A DNA stretch of 64,000 nucleotides, from contig CAZUON010000012.1 in NCBI GenBank assembly GCA_964621345.1, forward strand, positions 1 through 64,000, read 5' to 3'. The notes under the pieces are model-generated. The model searched no databases and was not told where the DNA came from. It saw only the letters and a list, made by a program, of their open reading frames with translations. Shown here piece by piece: positions 55,404 through 62,975 of this stretch. This stretch comes from Glaciecola sp964621345 (lineage in GTDB: Bacteria; Pseudomonadota; Gammaproteobacteria; Enterobacterales; Alteromonadaceae). Position 1 is the first letter of the stretch. Every line of letters starts with the position of its first letter. The position numbers were made by a program, and so were the translations under genes.

Positions 55404-56657
55404 TTGCAACACTTAGGTACTAAGCCCCCCGTGGAAAAGCAAGATTTTGTTCAAATACGCAGATTTATTGTAAAACTGGGTAAAATGCTCCATAAATATG
55501 GCACGCCAGCGTTTCGCTTAGAGGCGCATTTGTCTGAGGTTGCCACCTACTTAAATGTAAATGCAGGCTTTATTTCTACACCAACCTCACTCACCTTCGT
55601 GATTTGGAGTGACAAGCATGAAGATGAGTATAATCATGCCGCGCGCGTACAGCCAGGTGATATAGATTTAGGCTCACTGTCGCGTACCGACGAGTTAGTT
55701 AATCGCTTGCTTACTGGTGCACTCACCCTTGAAGAGGCCGATGCAGAACTAACACGCATCGATAACGAGCCAAACTTTTACCATCCGCTGATAGAATTTT
55801 TTGCCTTTGGATTATCAACCGGCTCTTTTGCCTTAGTCATGGGCTCTAGCTTTGACGATGCGGCTGCGGCAGGCGTCATTGGACTAATCATGTACTTGGT
55901 CTATTTTTGTGCCGGTAAAAGCAAGCGCGTAGCACTTATGCTCGAACCTGCAGTTGCGATGGTAGCGGGAATTTGTGCCTGCGCAATCAGCAGTCTGGTT
56001 GACCCCGATATTAACATCCGCTTAGTTGTCCTCTCTTCAATTATTATCTTCATACCCGGACTAGCGCTCACGATTGGCTTAGCTGAACTCTCATCACGGC
56101 ATCTCGTTTCAGGTACGGCAAGGGTGATGGATGCTCTGATGCAGCTATTTAAGCTTTATTTTGGTGCATTCTTGGGCATTGCGATTGGATTTTGGCTATT
56201 CAGTGAAGTGACCTTAATACCCACAGAAGCAGCACCTAAGTGGGCGGTATGGATTGCAGTATTAAGTCTTTGTTCTGCTTTGGTGGTGATATTCCGTCTG
56301 CGGATAAAACATGCACCTTGGGCGATTTTATGCGGATTCATTGGCTATTTTGGAACCTACTGGGCATCAAAATACTTAGAATTTGGATTGGGCACTTTCG
56401 TTGGAGCCTTTGCTGTTGGTGTCTTTGCAAATATCTTTACTCGCATTGCAAATGCACCAGCTACCATTGTATTGATGCAAGGCTTAATCGTCTTAGTACC
56501 CGGTTCTAAAACTTATATCAGCTTAAACTCTTTCGTGTCTGGGCAAGACTTTGTGCAAACTGATCACCTTGGGCAAGAGACCTTTGTGATATTCATGTCT
56601 CTGGTAGCAGGTTTGATTTTTGCCAATGTGATAATGCCGACAAAGAAGGCCTTATGA
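55404..56657 (+). CDS. ThrE-type threonine/serine exporter
   Basis: 417 residues from the TTG at 55404; a GTG at 55431 is also possible and neither has a good ribosome binding site. Ten-helix ThrE family with both halves fused: an N-terminal soluble segment (FIVKLGKMLHKYGTPAFRLEAHL, then FISTPTSLTFVIW), five helices, then the second bundle (GFIGYFGTYWASKYLEFGLGTFVGAFAVGVFANIFTRIANAPATIVLMQGLIVLVPGSKTYISL). It exports threonine or serine. Its first codon directly follows the cheB stop, suggesting co-transcription. The 3' end overlaps the convergent diguanylate cyclase gene by six bases. Confidence 0.88.
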   Translation: MQHLGTKPPVEKQDFVQIRRFIVKLGKMLHKYGTPAFRLEAHLSEVATYLNVNAGFISTPTSLTFVIWSDKHEDEYNHAARVQPGDIDLGSLSRTDELVNRLLTGALTLEEADAELTRIDNEPNFYHPLIEFFAFGLSTGSFALVMGSSFDDAAAAGVIGLIMYLVYFCAGKSKRVALMLEPAVAMVAGICACAISSLVDPDINIRLVVLSSIIIFIPGLALTIGLAELSSRHLVSGTARVMDALMQLFKLYFGAFLGIAIGFWLFSEVTLIPTEAAPKWAVWIAVLSLCSALVVIFRLRIKHAPWAILCGFIGYFGTYWASKYLEFGLGTFVGAFAVGVFANIFTRIANAPATIVLMQGLIVLVPGSKTYISLNSFVSGQDFVQTDHLGQETFVIFMSLVAGLIFANVIMPTKKAL

Positions 56658-57569
56658 TGACGAGCTCTCAGCGGAGAACTCATTGTTAACAAGACATTTG
56701 TTTCGACCGCTTTCTTTCGCCCTATATAGAGCTTCGTCTGCCCGTTTCATCCAATCATAAGTGCTTTCTGAGGCATCGTATTGTGCGATACCCGCTGAGG
56801 TAGTCATTTCTAGATTTTCGATATGCCAGTCAGCATTCTCAATTTCTATCGCGAGTTTTCTCGCTAGTTTCTCTGCGGCGAGTAAATTTGTGTTTTCTAA
56901 TACAAGCACAAATTCCTCCCCGCCCAACCGGTAAAAGCTATCTACATCTCTTACGTTGCTGGTCATAATATCGGAAAAACTCTGCAAGATAATATCGCCT
57001 GAAGCGTGTCCATATGTATCGTTCACTTGCTTAAAGTAATCAATATCAAAAATGATTAACGAACAAGTTTGCCCGGGGTAACGTCTTATTTTCTTTGAGA
57101 TCTCTAACAGTTTTTCCTCTAGGCGACGACGATTACCGACTCCTGTAAGCGGGTCAGTAGTAGCAAGATGTTCCAAAAATAAAGCTTGCGTATGCATACG
57201 CGACGAAAACGCGTAAGAAAACAGAAAGGTAGCGCCTGCTGATATACCAAAGGTCAATATGAATAAAACATTAACGTCTTGCCAAATCATGGCGATGACA
57301 ACAAACAGAAATATTGAAGTGAGAATTGCTGCCGTGCGCGGCGATAACAGAAAAAAAGTGGTAGTTAATGCAGGGTAGACCCAGTGAATATTTTCAGTGC
57401 CTTTAAGATGTATCGTCATAGTCATCGCAAAGATGGTCAGCACCGATAGACCGGCCCTCGCTACACCCGCTTTTTTGGTAATATAGAGATGAACAAAGAG
57501 GGAAAACGTACCTATCACTACCGCAGAGTTCATCAATGCAATAGACCAATCCCCATGCATCATCCTCAA
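56652..57569 (-). CDS. membrane diguanylate cyclase (GGDEF), uncertain start
   Basis: At least 305 residues. Five or so transmembrane helices (to ~residue 135) precede a GGDEF domain (LATTDPLTGVGNRRRLEEKL; SLIIFDIDYFKQVNDTYGHASGD; active motif RLGGEEF). No EAL domain. It makes c-di-GMP. The first start-like codon in the strictly hydrophobic frame is TTG at 57569, but the frame stays open and membrane-like for 32 codons upstream, to an ATT at 57663-57665 preceded by GAGGGTG. The true start may lie there (see findings). It overlaps the ThrE-type gene tail-to-tail by six bases. Confidence 0.88.
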   Translation of the reverse strand: MRMMHGDWSIALMNSAVVIGTFSLFVHLYITKKAGVARAGLSVLTIFAMTMTIHLKGTENIHWVYPALTTTFFLLSPRTAAILTSIFLFVVIAMIWQDVNVLFILTFGISAGATFLFSYAFSSRMHTQALFLEHLATTDPLTGVGNRRRLEEKLLEISKKIRRYPGQTCSLIIFDIDYFKQVNDTYGHASGDIILQSFSDIMTSNVRDVDSFYRLGGEEFVLVLENTNLLAAEKLARKLAIEIENADWHIENLEMTTSAGIAQYDASESTYDWMKRADEALYRAKESGRNKCLVNNEFSAESSSS

Positions 57570-57665
57570 GACAGCAAAAGGTAGCAGGCCGAATGTAATC
57601 CCCGCACTAATGATCAGCAGAACAAAATTGTCTGATTGGCAGTTTAAGGCGTTTTGCTTATTAAT

Positions 57666-58055
57666 AAATTTACACCCTCACGGTAGCTCGTTTTTCTTAT
57701 TATTTTTTTCAGCGAAACTGCAAACGTCGCTAACATAAGCCTCATAAAAAAAGGGGCTTACATATTAGTTTGGCGAGTAAATCAACATATTCAAAATCTC
57801 GAAAAGAGCCATGTAATCTATGGGAGTAGAGCTCTTTGCCTCTTTGACTTCCGTATCATGATTATTTTCAAGATGTATTATAATTTTCGAAATAATACTC
57901 TTTGTATTTATAAAGTAAAAGCACATTTAAGGTGCTAAAACTCATACCTAATAAGTGTTTTAGAGACATTTCGTGGTATTGAACTTGCTCTAATTAACAA
58001 AAAAGGAGGCAATGAACTTACCTCCTTTCTCTCTATTAAAAGCACAAGGCTTTCA
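57666..58055. other. 390-base gap with hairpins, no clear gene
   Basis: Two imperfect hairpins are visible: TAAGCC / GGCTTA near 57738-57762 with an A-rich loop, and AAAGAGC-type arms at ~57802-57840 that could terminate a short minus-strand transcript. Short minus-strand frames occur (for example 33 codons opening MSLKHLLG), but none has a convincing ribosome binding site. A small RNA is possible. Confidence 0.4.
57999..58028 (-). terminator. intrinsic terminator after GG-leader peptide gene
   Basis: On the minus strand AAAGGAGG (58028-58021) pairs with CCTCCTTT (58009-58002) around an 11-base loop, followed by a T run and TGTTAATT. It lies 28 bases downstream of the peptide gene's stop. 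Confidence 0.85.
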
Positions 58056-58235
58056 TCAAAGCGCCTTGAATTCTGGCATTATTACGGTCCTTGCTGGTTC
58101 ATCTAAGGGTAAGGGGAAACCGCTATAACGCGGGCTTTCGGTATCTATAAAAATACGAGCGGGCAAGTTACTTCTTAAAATAACGTTAAAACCGCCACTA
58201 ACCGAGTTTATGTGTTTATATGTAAGTTCTTCCAT
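58056..58235 (-). CDS. short peptide with double-glycine leader
   Basis: 59 residues from the ATG at 58235, chosen because GGAG lies six bases upstream; the frame opens at a TTG four codons earlier. The N terminus MEELTYKHINSVSGG is a typical double-glycine leader (hydrophobic and acidic spacing, SGG end), as used for secretion by C39-peptidase ABC transporters. The 44-residue remainder, from FNVILRSNLP to MPEFKAL, is proline-rich, without cysteine, and not glycine-rich like classic microcins. It has its own terminator. No immunity gene, C39 transporter or modification enzyme is in the window. Bacteriocin or signalling peptide are possible. Confidence 0.65.
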   Translation of the reverse strand: MEELTYKHINSVSGGFNVILRSNLPARIFIDTESPRYSGFPLPLDEPARTVIMPEFKAL

Positions 58236-58568
58236 GATCTTCTCCAATTGTTTTATTTAAAAGTAATGCATTGGGTTTTACCCCTGTGCTGAATATAAAT
58301 AAGCAGAGCACCAATGCCCTTTAACAATAGCTAAACGTGTTTGAAGAAGAAACTGTCCGTGAGGATAGATTTATTTTTTATTCTTGCAAAAAATGGACTC
58401 AATAATGCGTTCGCACGATCTTGAGTTCATGACGGGAAAGAGTCGTCTTTAAGATGCTATATGTACTGAAATAACTGACATTAAGAGCATTTAATCTTGA
58501 ACTCAAGATTAATATATAATAAACTTAAGCGCCAGAAACAAAGGAAAAGAAGCGGAATTCTTCCTCAC
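58236..58568. other. 333-base divergent region between peptide gene and small basic protein gene
   Basis: No gene is assigned, apart from a non-preferred in-frame extension of the next gene. It contains the palindrome at 58493-58510, a related half-site (ATCTTGAGTTCA) near 58420, and a TATAAT hexamer at 58515-58520. It should hold promoters for both flanking genes. Confidence 0.5.
58493..58510. promoter_or_regulatory. palindromic operator candidate with nearby -10 box
   Basis: AATCTTGA-AC-TCAAGATT is an 8-bp inverted repeat. A TATAAT box follows at 58515-58520, so the dyad covers the spacer and -35 region of a probable plus-strand promoter. A related half-site, ATCTTGAGTTCA, occurs ~75 bases upstream. 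Regulator unknown. Confidence 0.45.
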
Positions 58569-58769
58569 ATGATAACAAACATATTCAAAAAGTTTTTTAA
58601 ACGTAAATACCCATACTCTCCAGTAGCTTATTTAGGCCGTAAAACCGTTGAGCGTTCGCTTGGTGCAGACATTATTAAACTGAAAAAGGTCGAAAAAGCA
58701 CAACAAGCAGAGCTTGAAGAACAAAGCACTCAAGCAGAAGATACTCCCAACAAGGCACGAGAAGCATAG
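58569..58769 (+). CDS. small basic protein with acidic tail
   Basis: 66 residues from the ATG at 58569 (MITNIFKKFFKRKYPYSPV...); the frame can extend to 58497 but would then run into the palindrome and promoter. The N-terminal half is strongly basic and aromatic, and the C-terminal 30 residues are glutamine/glutamate-rich. No family recognised. It sits between the GG-leader peptide gene and the truncated cytochrome b561. Function unknown. Confidence 0.5.
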   Translation: MITNIFKKFFKRKYPYSPVAYLGRKTVERSLGADIIKLKKVEKAQQAELEEQSTQAEDTPNKAREA

Positions 58770-58790
58770 CCCCATAAAGTAGCAGATGAC

Positions 58791-59129
58791 TTATTTGGGC
58801 AGCATTTTTTGTATTTGAGTCATTTTTTTGTGTGGCTTAGGTAGTAGCGTCAAATATTTATTGGCCACTCTTACCAACAATAATATGACTGCCAACACAC
58901 CAAAATACTTATGTAAACTCAATGCTAAAGGCCGCCAAACGCTGAGGCTCTCCACCATCGACAGACCTACAAATAATATTGCAATTATTAATCTCGCCAT
59001 ACTCCAATGCAACAGGCGACTGCGTGTTGGATAGTATCGTTGAGGCGAGCGGAAATCCAAGACCGATAATTTATTACGGATCAACAATATCATGGTAGTT
59101 ATCATATAAACGTAACATTTAGATGTCAT
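58791..59129 (-). pseudogene. truncated cytochrome b561
   Basis: About 112 residues from the ATG at 59129, with no good ribosome binding site. The segment RYYPTRSRLLHWSMARLIIAILFVGLS and the later SLHKYFGVLAVILLLVRVANKY are helices one and two of a cytochrome b561, with heme-ligand-type histidines in LHW and LHK. A complete protein has four helices (~175 residues). This frame stops just after helix two, at QIQKMLPK, and the following bases do not continue the family in any frame I could see. It is probably a decayed gene, unless a two-helix form is functional. Divergent from the MarR gene. Confidence 0.65.
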
Positions 59130-59166
59130 GCTTAGTTTGAGAATTAGCATAATTGGTTTTTGAACA

Positions 59167-59652
59167 ATGGATAATGTGCAGCGAAAAATTAAGCAGTGGG
59201 GCAAGCAAATGCCAGACTTAAACACGCAGCCTATGGCGATAGCAGATAGATTACAACACGTCGCTAAGCACATAGACGACGAACTAAACTGTACGTTAAA
59301 ACAATACAAATTAAGCGATGCCGGATTTGAAGTGCTATCAACCCTTCTGCGTGCAGGCCCTCCCTATTCTCTGTCTCCTGGCCAACTACTCGAGCAAATG
59401 TTAATCACCTCAGGCACCATGACCACTCGCATCGACAAGCTTGAAAAGAAAGGCTTAGTGAAACGGAAATCAAAAAAAGATGACAAGCGTGGCGTAAGTG
59501 TTAAATTAACGAAAAAAGGTCTTAAACTTGTTGAAGAAGTAATTGTTGAATATACCTTGACGCAAAAGAGGATCGTTTCGGTATTTGATGAGCAAGAGCA
59601 AAAAACGTTTATCGCGCTGCTCACCAAGTATATATCGCAAAGTAAAGTTTAA
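59167..59652 (+). CDS. MarR-family transcriptional regulator
   Basis: 161 residues. Winged helix-turn-helix of the MarR type: LSDAGFEVLSTLLRAGPPYSLSPGQLLEQMLITSGTMTTRIDKLEKKGLVKRKSKKDDKRGVSVKLTKKG, with the wing DDKRGVSV, and dimerisation helices at both ends. It is divergent from the truncated cytochrome b561 and upstream of the YbbA-type ABC genes. Ligand unknown. The b561 gene may once have been its target. Confidence 0.92.
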   Translation: MDNVQRKIKQWGKQMPDLNTQPMAIADRLQHVAKHIDDELNCTLKQYKLSDAGFEVLSTLLRAGPPYSLSPGQLLEQMLITSGTMTTRIDKLEKKGLVKRKSKKDDKRGVSVKLTKKGLKLVEEVIVEYTLTQKRIVSVFDEQEQKTFIALLTKYISQSKV

Positions 59653-59733
59653 GGCTCATAATTGGATCTGACTTAAGTTCTCCCACGTATTGCCATACCG
59701 ATGTAATCAAGCCAATGTGCGCTGGAGGAAAAC

Positions 59734-60429
59734 TTGATACAAGTGTCTGATCTAATCATGGAGTATGGGCTTGATGGCTCATCGCTGCGGGTACTCGATA
59801 ACTTAAACTTTACGATGCAGCGCGGCGATACCGTAGCAATTGTAGGGCCTTCTGGTTCTGGTAAAACAACTTTATTACAACTGCTCGCGGCATTAGAAAA
59901 AGCCAGCAGTGGCGATATAAAAGTAGACAATCAATCGCTTTTTAACCTTTCTGCCGATCAACTCGCCGATTTCAGGCGCGACAATATGGGCATTGTATTT
60001 CAGTCATTTCATCTTATAGATAGTTTAAGCGCACTTGCAAATGCCGCTTTGCCACTGGATATTGCGGGCAAAGCAGACGCCCTTAAAAAGGCACAAGCCA
60101 TGCTCGAACGCGTGGGCCTTGCTGAGCGATTACATCATTACCCGCAACAAATGTCGGGCGGAGAGCAACAACGAGTCGCAATCGCACGAGCACTTATTCA
60201 CCAACCACGTTTAATATTGGCCGACGAGCCTACCGGCAACCTAGACGAAAAAACAGGTAAAAAAGTCGCCGATCTTTTATTTGATTTACACGCAGAATCG
60301 CAGGCGACCTTAATTCTAGTTACCCACGATATGCGTTTAGCTAAGCGCTGTAAAAAACTATTTTGCTTAGAGTCTGGAAAACTAAGGGTCGAAGAAAACC
60401 AACAGGTCAGTGATGAACTTTCAGCTTAA
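59734..60429 (+). CDS. ybbA: YbbA-like ABC transporter ATPase
   Basis: 231 residues, LolD/MacB-type ATPase: Walker A GPSGSGKTTLLQLLAALE, Q-loop VFQSFHL, signature MSGGEQQRVAIARALIH, Walker B LILADEPTGNLDE, H-loop THDM. The start is TTG at 59734 with GGAGG five bases upstream. It overlaps the FtsX-like permease gene, so the pair is coupled. In E. coli YbbA-YbbP the role is not settled; envelope lipid or peptide handling is the usual suggestion. Confidence 0.9.
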   Translation: MIQVSDLIMEYGLDGSSLRVLDNLNFTMQRGDTVAIVGPSGSGKTTLLQLLAALEKASSGDIKVDNQSLFNLSADQLADFRRDNMGIVFQSFHLIDSLSALANAALPLDIAGKADALKKAQAMLERVGLAERLHHYPQQMSGGEQQRVAIARALIHQPRLILADEPTGNLDEKTGKKVADLLFDLHAESQATLILVTHDMRLAKRCKKLFCLESGKLRVEENQQVSDELSA

Positions 60430-62974
60430 ATTTGCATGGCGAGATTTAACCCAAAGCGTAAAGCGGCTTTGGCTGTTCTGTGCCTGTTTGGTGTTTGGCG
60501 TATGTTTGGTGATGGCCTCAGCGGGGCTTTATCAGATGTTAGACCGCGTGTTACTTGCGGACACTCGCGCACTTATGGGCGGCGATATTGAAATAGAATC
60601 TAACCAACCAATAGATTCACAGGTTATTGCTTGGATTGAGCGCAGTGGCGATGTCTCTCTTGTGCGTGAGCTCGACACTATGATGAGTAGCGATAGTGAC
60701 GAATTTTCCCTAGTTGAACTCCTCAGCACCGATGCTGCCTATCCACTTTACGGTACCCTTACATTGTCTCCTTTGCAAAGCCTAACTAGGGCATTACAAA
60801 AAGAAGATGAACAATGGGGTGTTGCTATTGACCCTATATTGGCAGAACGTCAGAAGCTAACAATAGGCGACAATGTATATATTGGAGAGCTAACACTTAC
60901 AGTACGCGCCCTTATTATTGAACAACCCGACCGCCGCCTCAGCGCTAATTGGCGGGGAGCGCCTGTATTAATCTCACAAGAAGCAATGGATGCTTCCGGA
61001 CTCATTCGCCCTGGTAGCAGAATAGAACATGAATATCGCATTCGTACCACAGAAAATGCCCAAACCTGGGAAGATAACTTCATTGCCCAGTTTCCTGACA
61101 CCGAGTGGGAAATACAGAGTTTTGAAGATAGAAGCGAGCGCATTGCACAGCGCCTATCACAAATTGCGTCGGGCTTATTAATTGTCGCCTTTAGCACCTT
61201 ATTTGTAGGTGGTTTAGGCGTATTTAATAGTGTATCGGTATATTTGCAAAGTAAACGAGGCAGCATCGCAACGCTCAAAGCCTGTGGCCTAAGAGACGCA
61301 AGAATAGGACAAGTTTTTATTATACAAATTGCCATACTTGCCAGCATATCTGGCCTGTTAGGTGTCATCATCGGTAGTGTGTTAGCAAGTTTAGGCGGAC
61401 AAATCCTTGCCCAAGAATTGCCCGTGAGTATGGTAGCGAGTGACTTAATGCTAGCAGCCATAGCTGCATGGTCATTTGGAATGATTACCGCATTTACCTT
61501 CGCACTGCCTGCACTTGGCAAAGCACTGCAAATTGATGTTGCCCATTTATTTAGAGCCGACAACACAGGTGCTAATGGAATGGCTCGGTCTTGGAGCTTG
61601 GCAAGTTATATATTTGTAGCGCTTTTAACCGCACTGGTATTAATTGTTATTCCTGATGTGTTATTCGGCGTAGCTTTTGTGCTAACAGTTGCCCTGTGCA
61701 TTGTTTTTTTCGAGCTGGTGGTCAAGGTATTGCGCTGGGCATCGCGAATGATGGCTGGGCGCCCATGGTTGGCGAAACATGGCGCGACTCGCTTAGCACT
61801 TGCCAACATGCATCGTCCAGGTACTCCGCTCCGCATTACCCTCTTGTCTCTTGGCACTTCTCTTACCTTACTCGTAGCATGCTCCGTTATTGTGATTGCA
61901 TTACTGCGCTTAGTTCAAACAACTATTCCCGAGCAGTCCCCGGCTCTTGTTTTGTATGGTGTGCTAGCCGACCAACGTGAAGAGGTAGAACAACTTGCCA
62001 AACAATTTAATTCATTAAATACCATTACCCTCTCCCCCATGGTGCGCGCACGAGTGTCAGCAATAAACGAGATATCAATTCGCGAGCTAGATAATAACGA
62101 TAACGAAAAAAGCAGTGACATCGACTGGCAAGATATGGCTCGCGACGAGCACAAGTTAAGTTACCTTTCGAACAATATTGATGGCATCACTATCACCAAA
62201 GGCAAGATTTGGGATGAGCGTTTTAACAAAGTAAAAGCATCGCAACAAAATACAGACTTCGCCTTTATCATGGAAGATAGAGAAGCTAATCAGATGCAGT
62301 TGGAACCAGGCGACTCAGTAGAATTTACGATAGCAGGTTCGACTCGTAGCGGCTTACTCACCGGACTTTATAGTCAGCAAGGCATACAAACACGATTTTG
62401 GTTTGAAGCAATATTTAGCGACGGCGCACTGGACGATTTTATCAACGAATATGTGGGCACACTGTATATGGACGATAACGATGCCCTCGTCTTTCAATCA
62501 AAACTTGCCGCCACCTACCCCAATATTGTGAGTGTGCGTACAAAAGACCTTATAGAAACTGCGGGCGAGCTTTTAAACAAAGGCACCAGCGGACTAAGTG
62601 TAATTTCCTCTGTTAGCTTAACCGTAAGCCTTTTAGTCCTTGCTAGCGTAATGGCCGCTGGGCGGGGGAAACAAAGTTATCACGCAATTATTTTGTTCTG
62701 CATAGGCGCGCGCATTTCTTATATACGCAAAGCCATTGCCATAGAATATGCATTGTTGGCAGGAGTGGTTAGTTTATTTTCAATTGGTTTAGGCTTAAGC
62801 ATTGCTGCACTGGTTCTGCAATTTAGACTCAAAGTAATAGCACTCGATGTTTATTGGGTGGGCGTATTTGTAGCCTTTATCGCCTCGGTCTTTGTATTTA
62901 CAATAGGGGCGTTGTATTTGTTTAGACGACTAAAAATTCAGCCCTCTCGCTTATTACGAGAAGGTAGTAACTAA
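60413..62974 (+). CDS. ybbP: YbbP-like FtsX-family ABC permease
   Basis: About 853 residues from the ATG at 60413 (AGG six bases upstream; a GTG at 60410 is also in frame). Two FtsX-type modules: an N-terminal helix and periplasmic domain (~45-245), three helices with the FtsX pattern SVYLQSKRGSIATLKACGLRDARIGQVFIIQ, a linker helix pair, a second periplasmic domain (~500-735) and a terminal helix set. Overlaps the ATPase gene by 17 bases. It belongs to the permeases that drive envelope processes rather than import. Confidence 0.9.
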   Translation: MNFQLKFAWRDLTQSVKRLWLFCACLVFGVCLVMASAGLYQMLDRVLLADTRALMGGDIEIESNQPIDSQVIAWIERSGDVSLVRELDTMMSSDSDEFSLVELLSTDAAYPLYGTLTLSPLQSLTRALQKEDEQWGVAIDPILAERQKLTIGDNVYIGELTLTVRALIIEQPDRRLSANWRGAPVLISQEAMDASGLIRPGSRIEHEYRIRTTENAQTWEDNFIAQFPDTEWEIQSFEDRSERIAQRLSQIASGLLIVAFSTLFVGGLGVFNSVSVYLQSKRGSIATLKACGLRDARIGQVFIIQIAILASISGLLGVIIGSVLASLGGQILAQELPVSMVASDLMLAAIAAWSFGMITAFTFALPALGKALQIDVAHLFRADNTGANGMARSWSLASYIFVALLTALVLIVIPDVLFGVAFVLTVALCIVFFELVVKVLRWASRMMAGRPWLAKHGATRLALANMHRPGTPLRITLLSLGTSLTLLVACSVIVIALLRLVQTTIPEQSPALVLYGVLADQREEVEQLAKQFNSLNTITLSPMVRARVSAINEISIRELDNNDNEKSSDIDWQDMARDEHKLSYLSNNIDGITITKGKIWDERFNKVKASQQNTDFAFIMEDREANQMQLEPGDSVEFTIAGSTRSGLLTGLYSQQGIQTRFWFEAIFSDGALDDFINEYVGTLYMDDNDALVFQSKLAATYPNIVSVRTKDLIETAGELLNKGTSGLSVISSVSLTVSLLVLASVMAAGRGKQSYHAIILFCIGARISYIRKAIAIEYALLAGVVSLFSIGLGLSIAALVLQFRLKVIALDVYWVGVFVAFIASVFVFTIGALYLFRRLKIQPSRLLREGSN

Positions 62975-62975
62975 T

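Noticed and set aside
58236..58568. Immunity or export genes for the GG-leader peptide
   Set aside because: The neighbouring small basic protein lacks the helices of a typical immunity protein, and no C39-peptidase ABC transporter or radical SAM enzyme is present. YbbA is an FtsX-type ATPase without a peptidase domain.
60850..61566. 238-codon minus-strand open frame inside ybbP
   Set aside because: Antisense shadow of a well-recognised FtsX-type permease; its serine/isoleucine/cysteine-rich translation is typical of such shadows.
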